DNA from: Muribaculaceae bacterium | Lineage (GTDB): Bacteria; Bacteroidota; Bacteroidia; Bacteroidales; Muribaculaceae | Assembly (NCBI GenBank): GCA_020026215.1 | Contig: JAHHQT010000105.1 | Span: forward strand, 1 to 5,729 | Length of the DNA stretch: 5,729 bases | Direction: 5' to 3' | Part shown: positions 1 to 5,729 of the stretch, in pieces | How the letters are laid out: the number at the start of each line of letters is the position of its first letter | Position numbering within the stretch: the stretch's first letter is position 1 | The notes under the pieces: model-generated | Told to the model about the DNA's origin: nothing | The model's database searches: none | Seen by the model: the letters and a program-made list of their open reading frames with translations, nothing else | Translations under genes and position numbers: made by a program

Positions 1-31
1 TAACTGTTTCAGCGAATTTATTTTCTTGCAT
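1..31 (-). CDS. Possible 5' end of a leftward gene running off the left edge
   Basis: On the minus strand an ATG at 31-29 opens a frame that stays open to the edge and reads MQENKFAETV. Ten codons are too few to assign a family, and I do not recognise the protein. The support is contextual: a TACCTTTG box on the minus strand (67-60) would place a transcript start in the low 50s, leaving a leader of about 20-25 nt before this ATG. The bases before the ATG are A-rich with a weak AGAAG, as is usual in Bacteroidetes. It could equally be chance open frame in an intergenic stretch. Confidence 0.35.
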   Translation of the reverse strand, partial: MQENKFAETV

Positions 32-55
32 ATCGTAATTCTTCTATATAATAGG

Positions 56-89
56 GTTGCAAAGGTAATAAAATATTTTATTATCTTTG
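56..89 (+). promoter_or_regulatory. Bacteroidetes-type promoter for the TrmH-family gene and radA
   Basis: TATCTTTG at 82-89 fits the TAnnTTTG -7 element of the Bacteroidetes primary sigma factor. GTTG at 56-59 is a plausible -33 element, about 22 bp upstream, slightly wider than the usual spacing. A start near 94-96 would give a leader of about 25 nt before the ATG at 120. Because radA follows the first gene by only 7 bp, this promoter probably serves both. The -7 box is one arm of a near-palindrome (59-90). Confidence 0.6.
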
Positions 90-90
90 C
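59..90. repeat. 32-bp near-perfect inverted repeat in the promoter region
   Basis: Bases 59-74 are the reverse complement of 75-90 with a single mismatch (G65 opposite T84), and there is no spacer. The arms begin GCAAAG and end CTTTGC. Each outer part contains a -7-like box, one for each strand, while the AT-rich centre (about 66-83) is also symmetric. This may be only the superposition of two back-to-back -7 boxes on AT-rich DNA, or it may be a binding site for a dimeric regulator. Confidence 0.7.
60..67 (-). promoter_or_regulatory. Minus-strand TAnnTTTG box, possible divergent promoter
   Basis: Read on the minus strand, 67-60 is TACCTTTG, a match to the Bacteroidetes -7 consensus. It is the mirror arm of the plus-strand box at 82-89. 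I see no good TTTG -33 element at the right distance on this strand (around 88-94 the minus strand reads TTACG), so the promoter is incomplete by eye. It would drive the putative leftward gene starting at 31. Confidence 0.35.
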
Positions 91-119
91 GTAATGGCGT
101 CAGGACTTTAATTCATTAA

Positions 120-869
120 ATGATGGAAATTACCAATAACATAATAAAATGGGTTTATTCTTTGTCACAGAAGAAGAACAGAACAAAAGAAAAATGTTTC
201 ATTGTTGAGGGAACAAAATGTGTTCTGGATACGATAGAATATTTTAATGTCAGATATTTGTTCGCTTCTGAACAATGGTGCAATGAGCATAAGAATTTGG
301 ATACAATAGTGGCTACAAAAGTGCAATTGGAAAGAATGTCCATGCTTAAAACACCGACAGATGTAATTGCCGTTTATGATATGCCTTGCTTGGGGGTAGA
401 GGATTTGGAAATAGGAAACAAGCTCAACTTGGTCTTGGACAATATCCAGGATCCCGGGAACTTGGGTACAATCATCCGCATAGCAGACTGGTTTGGTATT
501 CATAACATCATTTGTGCCGAAGGTACTGTGGATGTCTATAACCCAAAAGTCATACAAGCCACGATGGGAGCTATTGCTCGTGTGAAAGTAGTGTATTGCA
601 ATCTTCCTCGATTATTTACAGCGCACAAGAATATGCCTGTATTCGGCACGTTCTTGGATGGAGATAATCTTTACGATGCAAAATTGGGAAATTCTGGTTT
701 TATTGTCATGGGGAATGAGGGTAATGGTATTTCCAAAGAATTGGAACCTTATATGTCACAACGTTTGTTGATTCCTTCTTATCCGGAGGGGGAAACAACA
801 AGTGAATCTTTGAATGTGGGTATGGCTACTGCCTTGATTGTCGGTGAATTTAGAAGACGCATGAGATAA
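120..869 (+). CDS. TrmH/SpoU-family RNA 2'-O-ribose methyltransferase
   Basis: This 249-residue protein belongs to the SPOUT (trefoil-knot) RNA methyltransferases, which use S-adenosylmethionine to methylate a ribose 2'-hydroxyl in rRNA or tRNA in the cytoplasm. Residues 15-90 form an N-terminal substrate-binding region of the SpoU type (KNRTKEKCFIVEGTK). The catalytic domain carries all three family motifs: motif 1 DNIQDPGNLGTIIR at 107-120 with the conserved Asn and Arg, motif 2 GNEGNGIS at 198-205, and motif 3 at 218-239 (IPSYPEG then ESLNVGMATA). These form the knotted cofactor site. Length is normal for the family. A stop (117-119) directly precedes the ATG at 120; the ATG at 123 is an equally possible start. 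There is no Shine-Dalgarno sequence. The exact RNA target (RlmB-like 23S site, tRNA or other) cannot be read from the sequence, so I give no symbol. radA follows 7 bp downstream. Confidence 0.93.
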   Translation: MMEITNNIIKWVYSLSQKKNRTKEKCFIVEGTKCVLDTIEYFNVRYLFASEQWCNEHKNLDTIVATKVQLERMSMLKTPTDVIAVYDMPCLGVEDLEIGNKLNLVLDNIQDPGNLGTIIRIADWFGIHNIICAEGTVDVYNPKVIQATMGAIARVKVVYCNLPRLFTAHKNMPVFGTFLDGDNLYDAKLGNSGFIVMGNEGNGISKELEPYMSQRLLIPSYPEGETTSESLNVGMATALIVGEFRRRMR

Positions 870-876
870 TAGAATT

Positions 877-2244
877 ATGGCTAAAACGAAATCAGTATAT
901 TTTTGCAGTAATTGTGGTTACGATTCTCCTAAATGGATTGGCAAATGTCCGTCCTGCGGTGAATGGAATACCTTTGTGGAGGAAAAGGTCTCAACAAAAG
1001 CATCGAAAGATTCTTTATTGCCCACTTCGGAATTGAATAGTGCGCCTGTCAAACTGTCTGAAATCAAGCAAACTACCGAAGAACGTATTCAAATGCCAAG
1101 TGCCGAGTTGAATCGTGTGCTAGGTGGAGGATTGGTCCCTGGTTCAATAGTTTTGATAGGTGGTGAACCTGGTATCGGTAAATCCACATTGGTTTTGCAG
1201 AATATGATTCGCATTCGCAGTTGTAAGGTGCTCTATATTTCGGGTGAGGAAAGTGCTCGTCAGTTGAAGATGCGTGCCGACCGCTTGGGGGTTGATGGTG
1301 GTGAATGCTATATCGTTTGTGAAACATCCTTGGAAAAGATATTCCATCATATACAGAATTTTACTCCCGGAATTGTTGTCGTTGATTCTATTCAGACTAT
1401 TGCTTCAGATGCTTTGGAATCTTCGGCAGGAAGTGTAGGGCAAGTGCGTGAATGTGCTGCCTCTTTTCTTAAATACGCCAAAGAAAGTGGTGTGCCTGTG
1501 GTTTTGATTGGTCATATCAATAAAGAGGGAAGCATTGCAGGACCTAAAGTGTTGGAACATATTGTGGATGCCGTACTCCAATTCGAAGGCGACCGCCATT
1601 ATATGTACCGTTTGTTGAGGTCTATTAAAAATCGTTTTGGAAGTACTTCTGAAATGGGGATTTATGAAATGACTCAAGTGGGACTTCGTGAGGTTTCCAA
1701 TCCATCAGAACTATTGTTGTCACAAACGGATGAAGAACTTTCGGGTGTGTCTATTGGTGTTACTCTGGAAGGGGCGCGTTCATTTATGGTTGAGGCACAG
1801 GCTTTGGTAAGTACGGCTGCCTATGGTACCGCACAACGTTCGGTAACAGGTTTTGGTTCCAAACGAATGAATATGCTTTTGGCGGTGTTGGAGAAGCGTG
1901 TCGGCTTTAAATTGGCTCAGAAAGACGTATTTTTGAATATTGCAGGAGGTTTGAAAGTAAATGATCCTGCGTTGGATTTGTCTGTAATATGTGCCATCCT
2001 TTCATCCAATGTGGACTTGGTGATTCCGCGCGGTGTTTGTATGTCGGGTGAAGTTGGTTTGTCGGGAGAGATACGTCCCATCACCAGAATAGAGCAAAGA
2101 ATTGGAGAAGCCGATAAATTGGGCTTTGAAACTATCTTTGTCCCGAAATACAATTTAAAAGGCTGTGACTTATCGAAATACAAAATAAAAATAGTTGAGG
2201 TCTCAAAAGTGGAAGACGTTTTTCGCCAATTATTCGGAAAATAA
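877..2244 (+). CDS. radA: DNA repair and recombination ATPase RadA (Sms)
   Basis: RadA is a RecA-related, DnaB-like hexameric ATPase that processes recombination intermediates by promoting branch migration and D-loop extension. The 455-residue length is typical. Domains in order: a C4 zinc finger (C10, C13, C24, C27 in YFCSNCGY and KCPSCGEW); a RecA-type ATPase core with Walker A GEPGIGKST at 96-104 and Walker B IVVVD at 166-170; the RadA signature KNRFG at 251-255, which tells RadA from RecA; and a C-terminal Lon-protease-like domain from about 285 to the end (DLSVICAILSS, GEVGLSGEIRP), thought to be structural rather than proteolytic. All key motifs are intact. The ATG lies 7 bp after the stop of the methyltransferase gene, so the two are probably one transcript. 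No separate promoter was seen. Confidence 0.97.
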   Translation: MAKTKSVYFCSNCGYDSPKWIGKCPSCGEWNTFVEEKVSTKASKDSLLPTSELNSAPVKLSEIKQTTEERIQMPSAELNRVLGGGLVPGSIVLIGGEPGIGKSTLVLQNMIRIRSCKVLYISGEESARQLKMRADRLGVDGGECYIVCETSLEKIFHHIQNFTPGIVVVDSIQTIASDALESSAGSVGQVRECAASFLKYAKESGVPVVLIGHINKEGSIAGPKVLEHIVDAVLQFEGDRHYMYRLLRSIKNRFGSTSEMGIYEMTQVGLREVSNPSELLLSQTDEELSGVSIGVTLEGARSFMVEAQALVSTAAYGTAQRSVTGFGSKRMNMLLAVLEKRVGFKLAQKDVFLNIAGGLKVNDPALDLSVICAILSSNVDLVIPRGVCMSGEVGLSGEIRPITRIEQRIGEADKLGFETIFVPKYNLKGCDLSKYKIKIVEVSKVEDVFRQLFGK

Positions 2245-2257
2245 ATCCCTGTACTGG

Positions 2258-2288
2258 CTTTAACTACGGAATAAAATAATTAATTTTG
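2258..2288 (+). promoter_or_regulatory. Promoter of rnpB
   Basis: TAATTTTG at 2281-2288 is a full match to the Bacteroidetes -7 element TAnnTTTG. A start a few bases later agrees with the 5' end of the RNase P RNA inferred from its P1 helix (about 2292). The -33 element is weak: the best candidate is CTTTA around 2258-2262, about 18-20 bp upstream. The box lies about 37 bp after the radA stop, so rnpB is likely transcribed on its own. Confidence 0.6.
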
Positions 2289-2291
2289 CAG

Positions 2292-2645
2292 AAACAGTAT
2301 GGTGTCTTGTCGCTTGCCATCATGTGTGGTAAGAGGAAAGTCCGGGCAACGTAGAGTACCATATTTCCTAACGGGAAGCTGTCAGTGATGGCAGAGTAAT
2401 GTGACAGAAAATAACCGCCGCTTTGCGGTAAGGGTGAAAAGGCGAGGTAAGAGCTCACCGGGTGCGATGGTAACATTGTATGCCGCACATCTTATGGGTT
2501 GCAAGGTCAAGTATACCGGCATTTAAGGGTTACTCGTCCATTGTCGGGGGGTAGGCTGCTCAAGTTCTATGGTGACATAGAGATTAGATAAATGACAAGA
2601 CGTGACTTCGGTCGCGACATAACCCGGCTTATAACCGTACTGTTT
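2292..2645 (+). ncRNA. rnpB: RNase P RNA (bacterial type A), catalytic RNA for tRNA 5' maturation
   Basis: The RNA is the catalytic subunit of ribonuclease P, which works with the protein RnpA to remove 5' leaders from pre-tRNAs. Conserved blocks appear in the right order: GAGGAAAGTCCGGGC (2333-2347, CR-I and 5' half of P4), ACAGAAA (2404-2410), ACCGCC (2414-2419), GGGTGAAAAGG (2432-2442), GGTAAGAGCTCACCG (2446-2460), the L15 region GGGTAGGCTGCT (2549-2560) that binds the tRNA CCA end, and ACATAACCCGGCTTAT (2617-2632, CR-V and 3' half of P4). Helices seen by hand: P1 2292-2303 with 2634-2645; P2 GTCTTGTC (2304-2311) with GACAAGAC (2594-2601); P3 CTTGCCA (2313-2319) with TGGTAAG (2327-2333). 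A TTCG-capped hairpin (2601-2616) sits between the 3' strands of P2 and P4, at the place of helix P19. The ends are inferred from P1 and may be off by a few bases. Confidence 0.96.
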
Positions 2646-2649
2646 TTTT
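2634..2649 (+). terminator. Probable 3' end of rnpB: P1 3' strand followed by a T-tract
   Basis: The 3' strand of P1 (2634-2645) runs into seven Ts (2643-2649). The stem is long-range rather than a local hairpin, so this is not a classic intrinsic terminator. Still, a U-tract at the exact end of the folded RNA is a likely release or processing point. Read-through into the membrane-protein gene starting at 2671 cannot be excluded. Confidence 0.4.
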
Positions 2650-2656
2650 ATTTTTG
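2649..2656 (+). promoter_or_regulatory. TAnnTTTG box, possible promoter of the YihY-family gene
   Basis: TATTTTTG at 2649-2656 fits the Bacteroidetes -7 element and starts in the last base of the T-tract behind rnpB. A start near 2661 would leave only about 10 nt before the TTG codon at 2671. No clear -33 TTTG is visible about 20 bp upstream, where the rnpB sequence GGCTTAT lies. In such T-rich DNA the match may be chance. Confidence 0.35.
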
Positions 2657-2670
2657 AAAATATTCAAACC

Positions 2671-3936
2671 TTGAAAAATAATAAGACAAAAAATCGACGA
2701 TATCGTTTAATAAAGCGTTGGATAAGGAAACGCTATAACTATTGCGCCTTCAATGTCTGGAAGGATCAGCGCTCTTTATGGTACGTCAGTTTGATTAAGA
2801 TTATCAATTTGTCTGTTCGCTCTTATATGAGCAACAGTATTCAATCCCGAGCACGTGCTTTGACTTACAATACATTGTTGGCTATTGTGCCTGCAATGGC
2901 GATAATCTTTTCCATAGCCCGAGCATTCGGTTTCCAGTATTTGATAAAAGGGGAGTTGGAAGACATTTTCCCTTCACAAACCATCATGATTGAGAATGCT
3001 TCCATGATTGTTGATAAATATTTGTCGTCAGGTTCGGGTGGATTGTTCGTTGGAATCGGTGTGGTATTCTTGCTATGGACTTTGATTATCTTGTTGCGCA
3101 ATATTGAAAAGACTTTCAACTATGTATGGGGTGTGAAGAAACGTCGTCGTCCGTACAGAATGATTACTGACTATACAACTATTATCGTAGTATTACCGAT
3201 ATTGTTGATTTGCTCAAGTGGTATCTCTTTGTATATGTCATCGTTCGTTCAGGAAAATATCAAGAACCCTATTATGTTCTTGTCTCCAATGGTATTGTTC
3301 TTGCTCGACATAGCACCATGGTTTATCACCTGTCTGTTCTTTACCGGAATGTACAAGATGATTCCTTATGAGAAAGTAAGTCTGAAACTGTCGTTCGTTT
3401 CCGGATTGATTTGCGGTTCATTGTATCATGTATTGCAATTCTTGTTCGTCAGTGGGCAGATGTATGTGACGAAATACAATGCCATTTATGGTAGTTTCTC
3501 GTTCATTCCATTGTTTATGATTTGGATGTATATGACTTGGTTGATTTGTATTACTGGTGTAGTTCTTACGTATTCTGCCCAAAATATCTTCCGTTTCAAC
3601 TATTCTGCACAATGTAAGAAAATTTCCAATAAGTATAGAGAAGAATTGATGTTATATATTCTTTTTATTATTGTGAGAAGATTTGAACATGAATTACCTC
3701 CTTTGTCCAAAAAACAGTTTGCCAAGTCTTATGATTTGCCGATTCAATTGGTGAATAATATTATCGATTCACTAGTAGATGCCGGATTGCTATCAGAAGT
3801 GACCAATCAGGATGATAGTTTCTCTTATCAGCCTGCCATTAATTTATCAGATATGACATTGAAAGAAGTGGTGGCTCGTTACGACCGTTCAGGTGAATCC
3901 AACTTTATTCATGACAGACATGGCTACATTCGGTGA
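2671..3936 (+). CDS. YihY/BrkB-family inner-membrane protein
   Basis: This 421-residue protein belongs to the YihY/BrkB family, once wrongly called ribonuclease BN; its biochemical role is not settled. A basic cytoplasmic N-terminus (1-50) leads to the family entry segment SRARALTYNTLLAIVPAMA (59-77). About six hydrophobic segments follow, near 66-86, 124-143, 168-188, 205-227, 240-260 and 275-302; the last holds the conserved IYGSFSFIPLFMIWMY stretch. Residues 322-410 look like a cytoplasmic winged-helix-type tail, as in longer Bacteroidetes members (LSKKQFAKSYDLPIQLVNNIIDSLVDAGLL). Start: the frame is open back to a stop at 2632-2634 but has no ATG before M53 (2827), which would drop the basic N-terminus. 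TTG at 2671 is therefore the best choice, with no Shine-Dalgarno. The last residues (about HDRHGYIR) lie in sequence that also encodes the ridA remnant in another frame. The native C-terminus may therefore be replaced after about residue 412. Confidence 0.88.
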   Translation: MKNNKTKNRRYRLIKRWIRKRYNYCAFNVWKDQRSLWYVSLIKIINLSVRSYMSNSIQSRARALTYNTLLAIVPAMAIIFSIARAFGFQYLIKGELEDIFPSQTIMIENASMIVDKYLSSGSGGLFVGIGVVFLLWTLIILLRNIEKTFNYVWGVKKRRRPYRMITDYTTIIVVLPILLICSSGISLYMSSFVQENIKNPIMFLSPMVLFLLDIAPWFITCLFFTGMYKMIPYEKVSLKLSFVSGLICGSLYHVLQFLFVSGQMYVTKYNAIYGSFSFIPLFMIWMYMTWLICITGVVLTYSAQNIFRFNYSAQCKKISNKYREELMLYILFIIVRRFEHELPPLSKKQFAKSYDLPIQLVNNIIDSLVDAGLLSEVTNQDDSFSYQPAINLSDMTLKEVVARYDRSGESNFIHDRHGYIR

Positions 3937-4054
3937 AATGAATGAAGTCTATTCAAAGTGTTTCAGCGCAGTTTTCCCTGCACGTTCTGCTGTTGCGGTA
4001 CGTGAATTGCCTAAGGGGGCTAAAGTTGAAATTGAAGTAATCGCTACTCGTTAA
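3911..4054 (+). pseudogene. 3' remnant of a RidA (YjgF/YER057c/UK114) family gene, 5' part missing
   Basis: The frame from 3911 encodes 47 residues: TDMATFGEMNEVYSK, then FPARSAVAVRELPKGAKVE and IEVIATR before TAA. This is the C-terminal third of a RidA family protein, the enamine/imine deaminase that destroys reactive 2-aminoacrylate. It contains the Arg of PARSAV (R105 in E. coli RidA), which binds the substrate carboxylate, and the Glu in the VEIEVIA strand. Intact family members have about 125 residues, so roughly the first 77 codons are absent. Homology may reach a few bases further left (frame at 3905-3910 reads LF). The remnant overlaps the end of the YihY-family frame (to 3936) in a different frame, so no in-frame fusion protein results. 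It also overlaps the folC 3' end by 11 bp (4044-4054). ATG codons at 3911 and 3920 could start a 47- or 44-residue peptide, but it would lack most of the fold. Either a genomic deletion or an assembly error explains it. Confidence 0.85.
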
Positions 4055-5333
4055 TTTCAGACAAAAAGTCTGCAACGATAAAGGTACTGCCTCCGATGTA
4101 AATGAAATCATCGGGGGCACTTTCTTTTTGTGCCGTACGGTAGGCTTCAGCCACTGTTAGAAATGCTTTCCCTGTGATTCCTTTAGCCTTTGCTTTTTCG
4201 ACCAATGTATTTACATCCATAGCTCTTTCCACAGAGGCTTGTGTGAAATAGTAAACAGCATGATGAGGTAGCATTTCCAAGATGTGATTTACATCCTTGT
4301 CGCTGACAAAACCCATAACAATACGAAGGGTATTGTATTTTTCTTCACTCAGTTGCTTGGCTATATATTGGATACCTCCTGTATTGTGGCCTGTGTCGCA
4401 AATAGTAGTTGGTTTATCATTGACTTTCATCCATCGTCCCATCAATCCTGTAGTCTCACAGACTGTAGCAAAGCCTTCTTTTACCGCTTTTTCTGTAAGG
4501 TTTACTCCTTGTCCTTTTAGTATTTCAACAGCATTCAAAACGGTATTCGCATTGTGGACTTGGCAATAACCACACAATTCATCTACGATTTCTCCATAAT
4601 CAGAAGTTTGTAGTACAAGTCGGTAATTGTGGTTGGTTGAAGAAATGATTTTATTGTTGTCTTGAGCAAATGTTATCTGTGTGCCTACTATCTGTGCTTT
4701 TCCAGCAAATATAGGCTTGGTTTCCTCCAAATATTCACCAATGACTACGGGAACATTCTTTTTGATAATGCCAGCTTTTTCTCCTGCAATAGCAGCCAGG
4801 GTGTTTCCCAAAAATTGAGTATGATCGAAGGAAATATTAGTAATGATGCTTAATTCAGGGGTGATGATATTGGTACTGTCCAAACGACCACCTAATCCTA
4901 CTTCTATGATGGCATAATCTACCTTTTGTTGACTGAAATAGTCGAATGCCATAATGGTAGTCAATTCGAAGAAAGAGGCGGAACGTCCTTTATAGTCGGA
5001 TTTTAGAAATCTATCCACAAATGAAATTACAGATTCCTTGTCAATCATCTCTCCGTTTACTCTGATTCTTTCTCTGAAATCAAGCAAGTGAGGTGAAGTG
5101 TATAGACCAACTTTGTAACCCGATTTTTGGAGAATAGATGCCAATAAATGGGATGTTGAGCCTTTTCCGTTTGTACCGCCCACATGAATTTTTTTGAAAT
5201 TTCTTTCAGGGTTCCCAAATATTGCGCTGATGGCTTTTGTAGTTTCCAGTCCCGGTTTATAGGCGGCTGCTCCAACGTGTTGAAAAATAAGAGTTTTATT
5301 GAATAAAAAATCTATAGTTTCTGAATAGTTCAT
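4044..5333 (-). CDS. folC: Folylpolyglutamate synthase / dihydrofolate synthase FolC
   Basis: FolC is an ATP-dependent ligase of the Mur ligase family. It joins glutamate to dihydropteroate and/or extends the glutamate tail of reduced folates in the cytoplasm. The 429-residue length is normal. Motifs in order: P-loop GGTNGKGSTS (52-61), TSPHLLDFRERI (79-90), FELTT (122-126), EVGLGGRLDSTN (144-155), ISFDHTQFLG (167-176) with the metal-binding His, GEKAGII (184-190) with the lysine that is carbamylated in Mur ligases, the HNANTVLNA linker (260-268), GRW (299-301), and the C-terminal DTGHNTGG (313-320), which replaces the more common DGAHNP. Whether it has one or both activities cannot be told. 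The ATG (5333-5331) lies 6 bp after the stop of the upstream chromate-transporter gene, so the two are probably co-transcribed leftward. Its TAG lies inside the ridA remnant on the other strand. Confidence 0.96.
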   Translation of the reverse strand: MNYSETIDFLFNKTLIFQHVGAAAYKPGLETTKAISAIFGNPERNFKKIHVGGTNGKGSTSHLLASILQKSGYKVGLYTSPHLLDFRERIRVNGEMIDKESVISFVDRFLKSDYKGRSASFFELTTIMAFDYFSQQKVDYAIIEVGLGGRLDSTNIITPELSIITNISFDHTQFLGNTLAAIAGEKAGIIKKNVPVVIGEYLEETKPIFAGKAQIVGTQITFAQDNNKIISSTNHNYRLVLQTSDYGEIVDELCGYCQVHNANTVLNAVEILKGQGVNLTEKAVKEGFATVCETTGLMGRWMKVNDKPTTICDTGHNTGGIQYIAKQLSEEKYNTLRIVMGFVSDKDVNHILEMLPHHAVYYFTQASVERAMDVNTLVEKAKAKGITGKAFLTVAEAYRTAQKESAPDDFIYIGGSTFIVADFLSEINE

Positions 5334-5339
5334 AATTAG

Positions 5340-5729
5340 TTAGTAAATTAAATATCCTGCTAATCCTGCCAATATTACGACGAAGATAGGGTGTAATTTT
5401 ATAAAATAGACCAATACAAATGCTACTGTGCAAATGATAAGGCTATATATATCTGTAAAATTCTCAGTGTTCATTAATAATAGTGCAGCTGAGCCAATCA
5501 ATCCAACGATAATCGGTCGCAAGCATTTGAAGATATTTTGGATAATTAGACTGTCCTGGTGGTGTTGTACAAAACGGGTGACAGACAATACCAACAAGAA
5601 TGAAGGCAAGACCACTGCCAAGGTGGTGATGATTGAGCCCAAAACGGTATTTCCTGTGGCTGTATATCCAATGTAGGTAGCGGTATTGATGCCGATAGGA
5701 CCGGGTGTCATTTGAGAAATGGCTACAAT
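5340..5729 (-). CDS. ChrA-type chromate transporter, C-terminal part (start beyond right edge)
   Basis: The frame is open from the right edge (IVAISQ before the methionine at 5711) to TAA at 5342-5340, giving 130 visible residues. ISQMTPGPIGINTATYIGY is the hallmark of the chromate transporter (CHR) family, which moves chromate across the inner membrane; many members have untested substrates. Three to four hydrophobic segments follow: a GSIITTLAVVLPSFLLVLSV stretch, one around LRPIIVGLIGSAALLLM, and the closing IICTVAFVLVYFIKLHPIFVVILAGLAGYLIY region. The position of the TPGP motif suggests that only some 50-60 N-terminal residues are missing. That would make this a short-chain (single-domain, ~190-residue) member, which often occurs as two adjacent genes, so a second half-gene may lie beyond the edge. 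The methionine at 5711 is inside the motif and is not the start. folC follows after 6 bp. Confidence 0.9.
   Translation of the reverse strand: MVAISQMTPGPIGINTATYIGYTATGNTVLGSIITTLAVVLPSFLLVLSVTRFVQHHQDSLIIQNIFKCLRPIIVGLIGSAALLLMNTENFTDIYSLIICTVAFVLVYFIKLHPIFVVILAGLAGYLIY

Noticed and set aside
94..111. Short leader ORF (ATG GCG TCA GGA CTT TAA) before the methyltransferase gene
   Set aside because: Five codons at the predicted transcript start, with no attenuator-like hairpins or repeated codons; fits chance.
165..557. Minus-strand open frame of 130 codons opposite the methyltransferase gene
   Set aside because: It is antisense to a gene with all three TrmH motifs, and its translation has no recognisable domain.
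2264..2488. Minus-strand open frame of 74 codons across 2264-2488
   Set aside because: It overlaps the conserved RNase P RNA, whose sequence is constrained by structure; no coding evidence.
4058..4072. CAGAC-AAAAA-GTCTG hairpin near the meeting point of yihY/ridA and folC, as a bidirectional terminator
   Set aside because: The stem is only five pairs, lies within folC codons, and has no T-tract after it on either strand.
4383..4397. DTGHN in FolC instead of the usual DGAHN as a possible loss of function
   Set aside because: The Asp, His and Asn are kept and all other motifs are intact; it looks like normal family variation.
4284..4569. Plus-strand open frames of 78 and 90 codons opposite folC
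   Set aside because: They lie wholly within the well-supported folC frame on the other strand and show no family motifs.

Overview
The window looks like chromosomal housekeeping DNA from a member of the Bacteroidales (Bacteroides, Phocaeicola or Parabacteroides type). Three things point there: promoter elements of the TAnnTTTG type, A-rich leaders without clear Shine-Dalgarno sequences, and protein sequences of Bacteroidetes character. I cannot name the species.

Layout: at the left edge there may be the first ten codons of a leftward gene. A 32-bp near-palindromic promoter region (59-90) follows. A rightward pair comes next: a TrmH/SpoU-family RNA 2'-O-methyltransferase (120-869) and radA (877-2244), 7 bp apart. 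The RNase P RNA gene rnpB (about 2292-2645) has its own TAnnTTTG box, and both strands of its P1, P2 and P3 helices can be read. A YihY/BrkB-family membrane protein (2671-3936, TTG start) begins about 25 bp after rnpB. Its 3' end runs straight into the last 47 codons of a ridA-type gene (3911-4054), which lacks its first ~77 codons and sits in another frame. On the opposite strand, folC (4044-5333) converges on this remnant and overlaps it by 11 bp. folC is preceded, 6 bp away, by the C-terminal part of a ChrA-type chromate transporter (5340-5729), which runs off the right edge.

The genes serve RNA modification, recombination and repair, tRNA maturation, folate metabolism and membrane functions. 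Apart from the close spacing of the two pairs (TrmH-radA and chrA-folC), nothing shows that they form one pathway. I found no mobile element, CRISPR array, tRNA or defence cassette, and no convincing undescribed system. The observation most worth checking is the 5'-truncated ridA fused out of frame to the end of the yihY gene. It is either a real deletion at a short homology or an assembly error. The symmetric promoter at 59-90 and the promoter-like box in the T-tract behind rnpB are secondary points.
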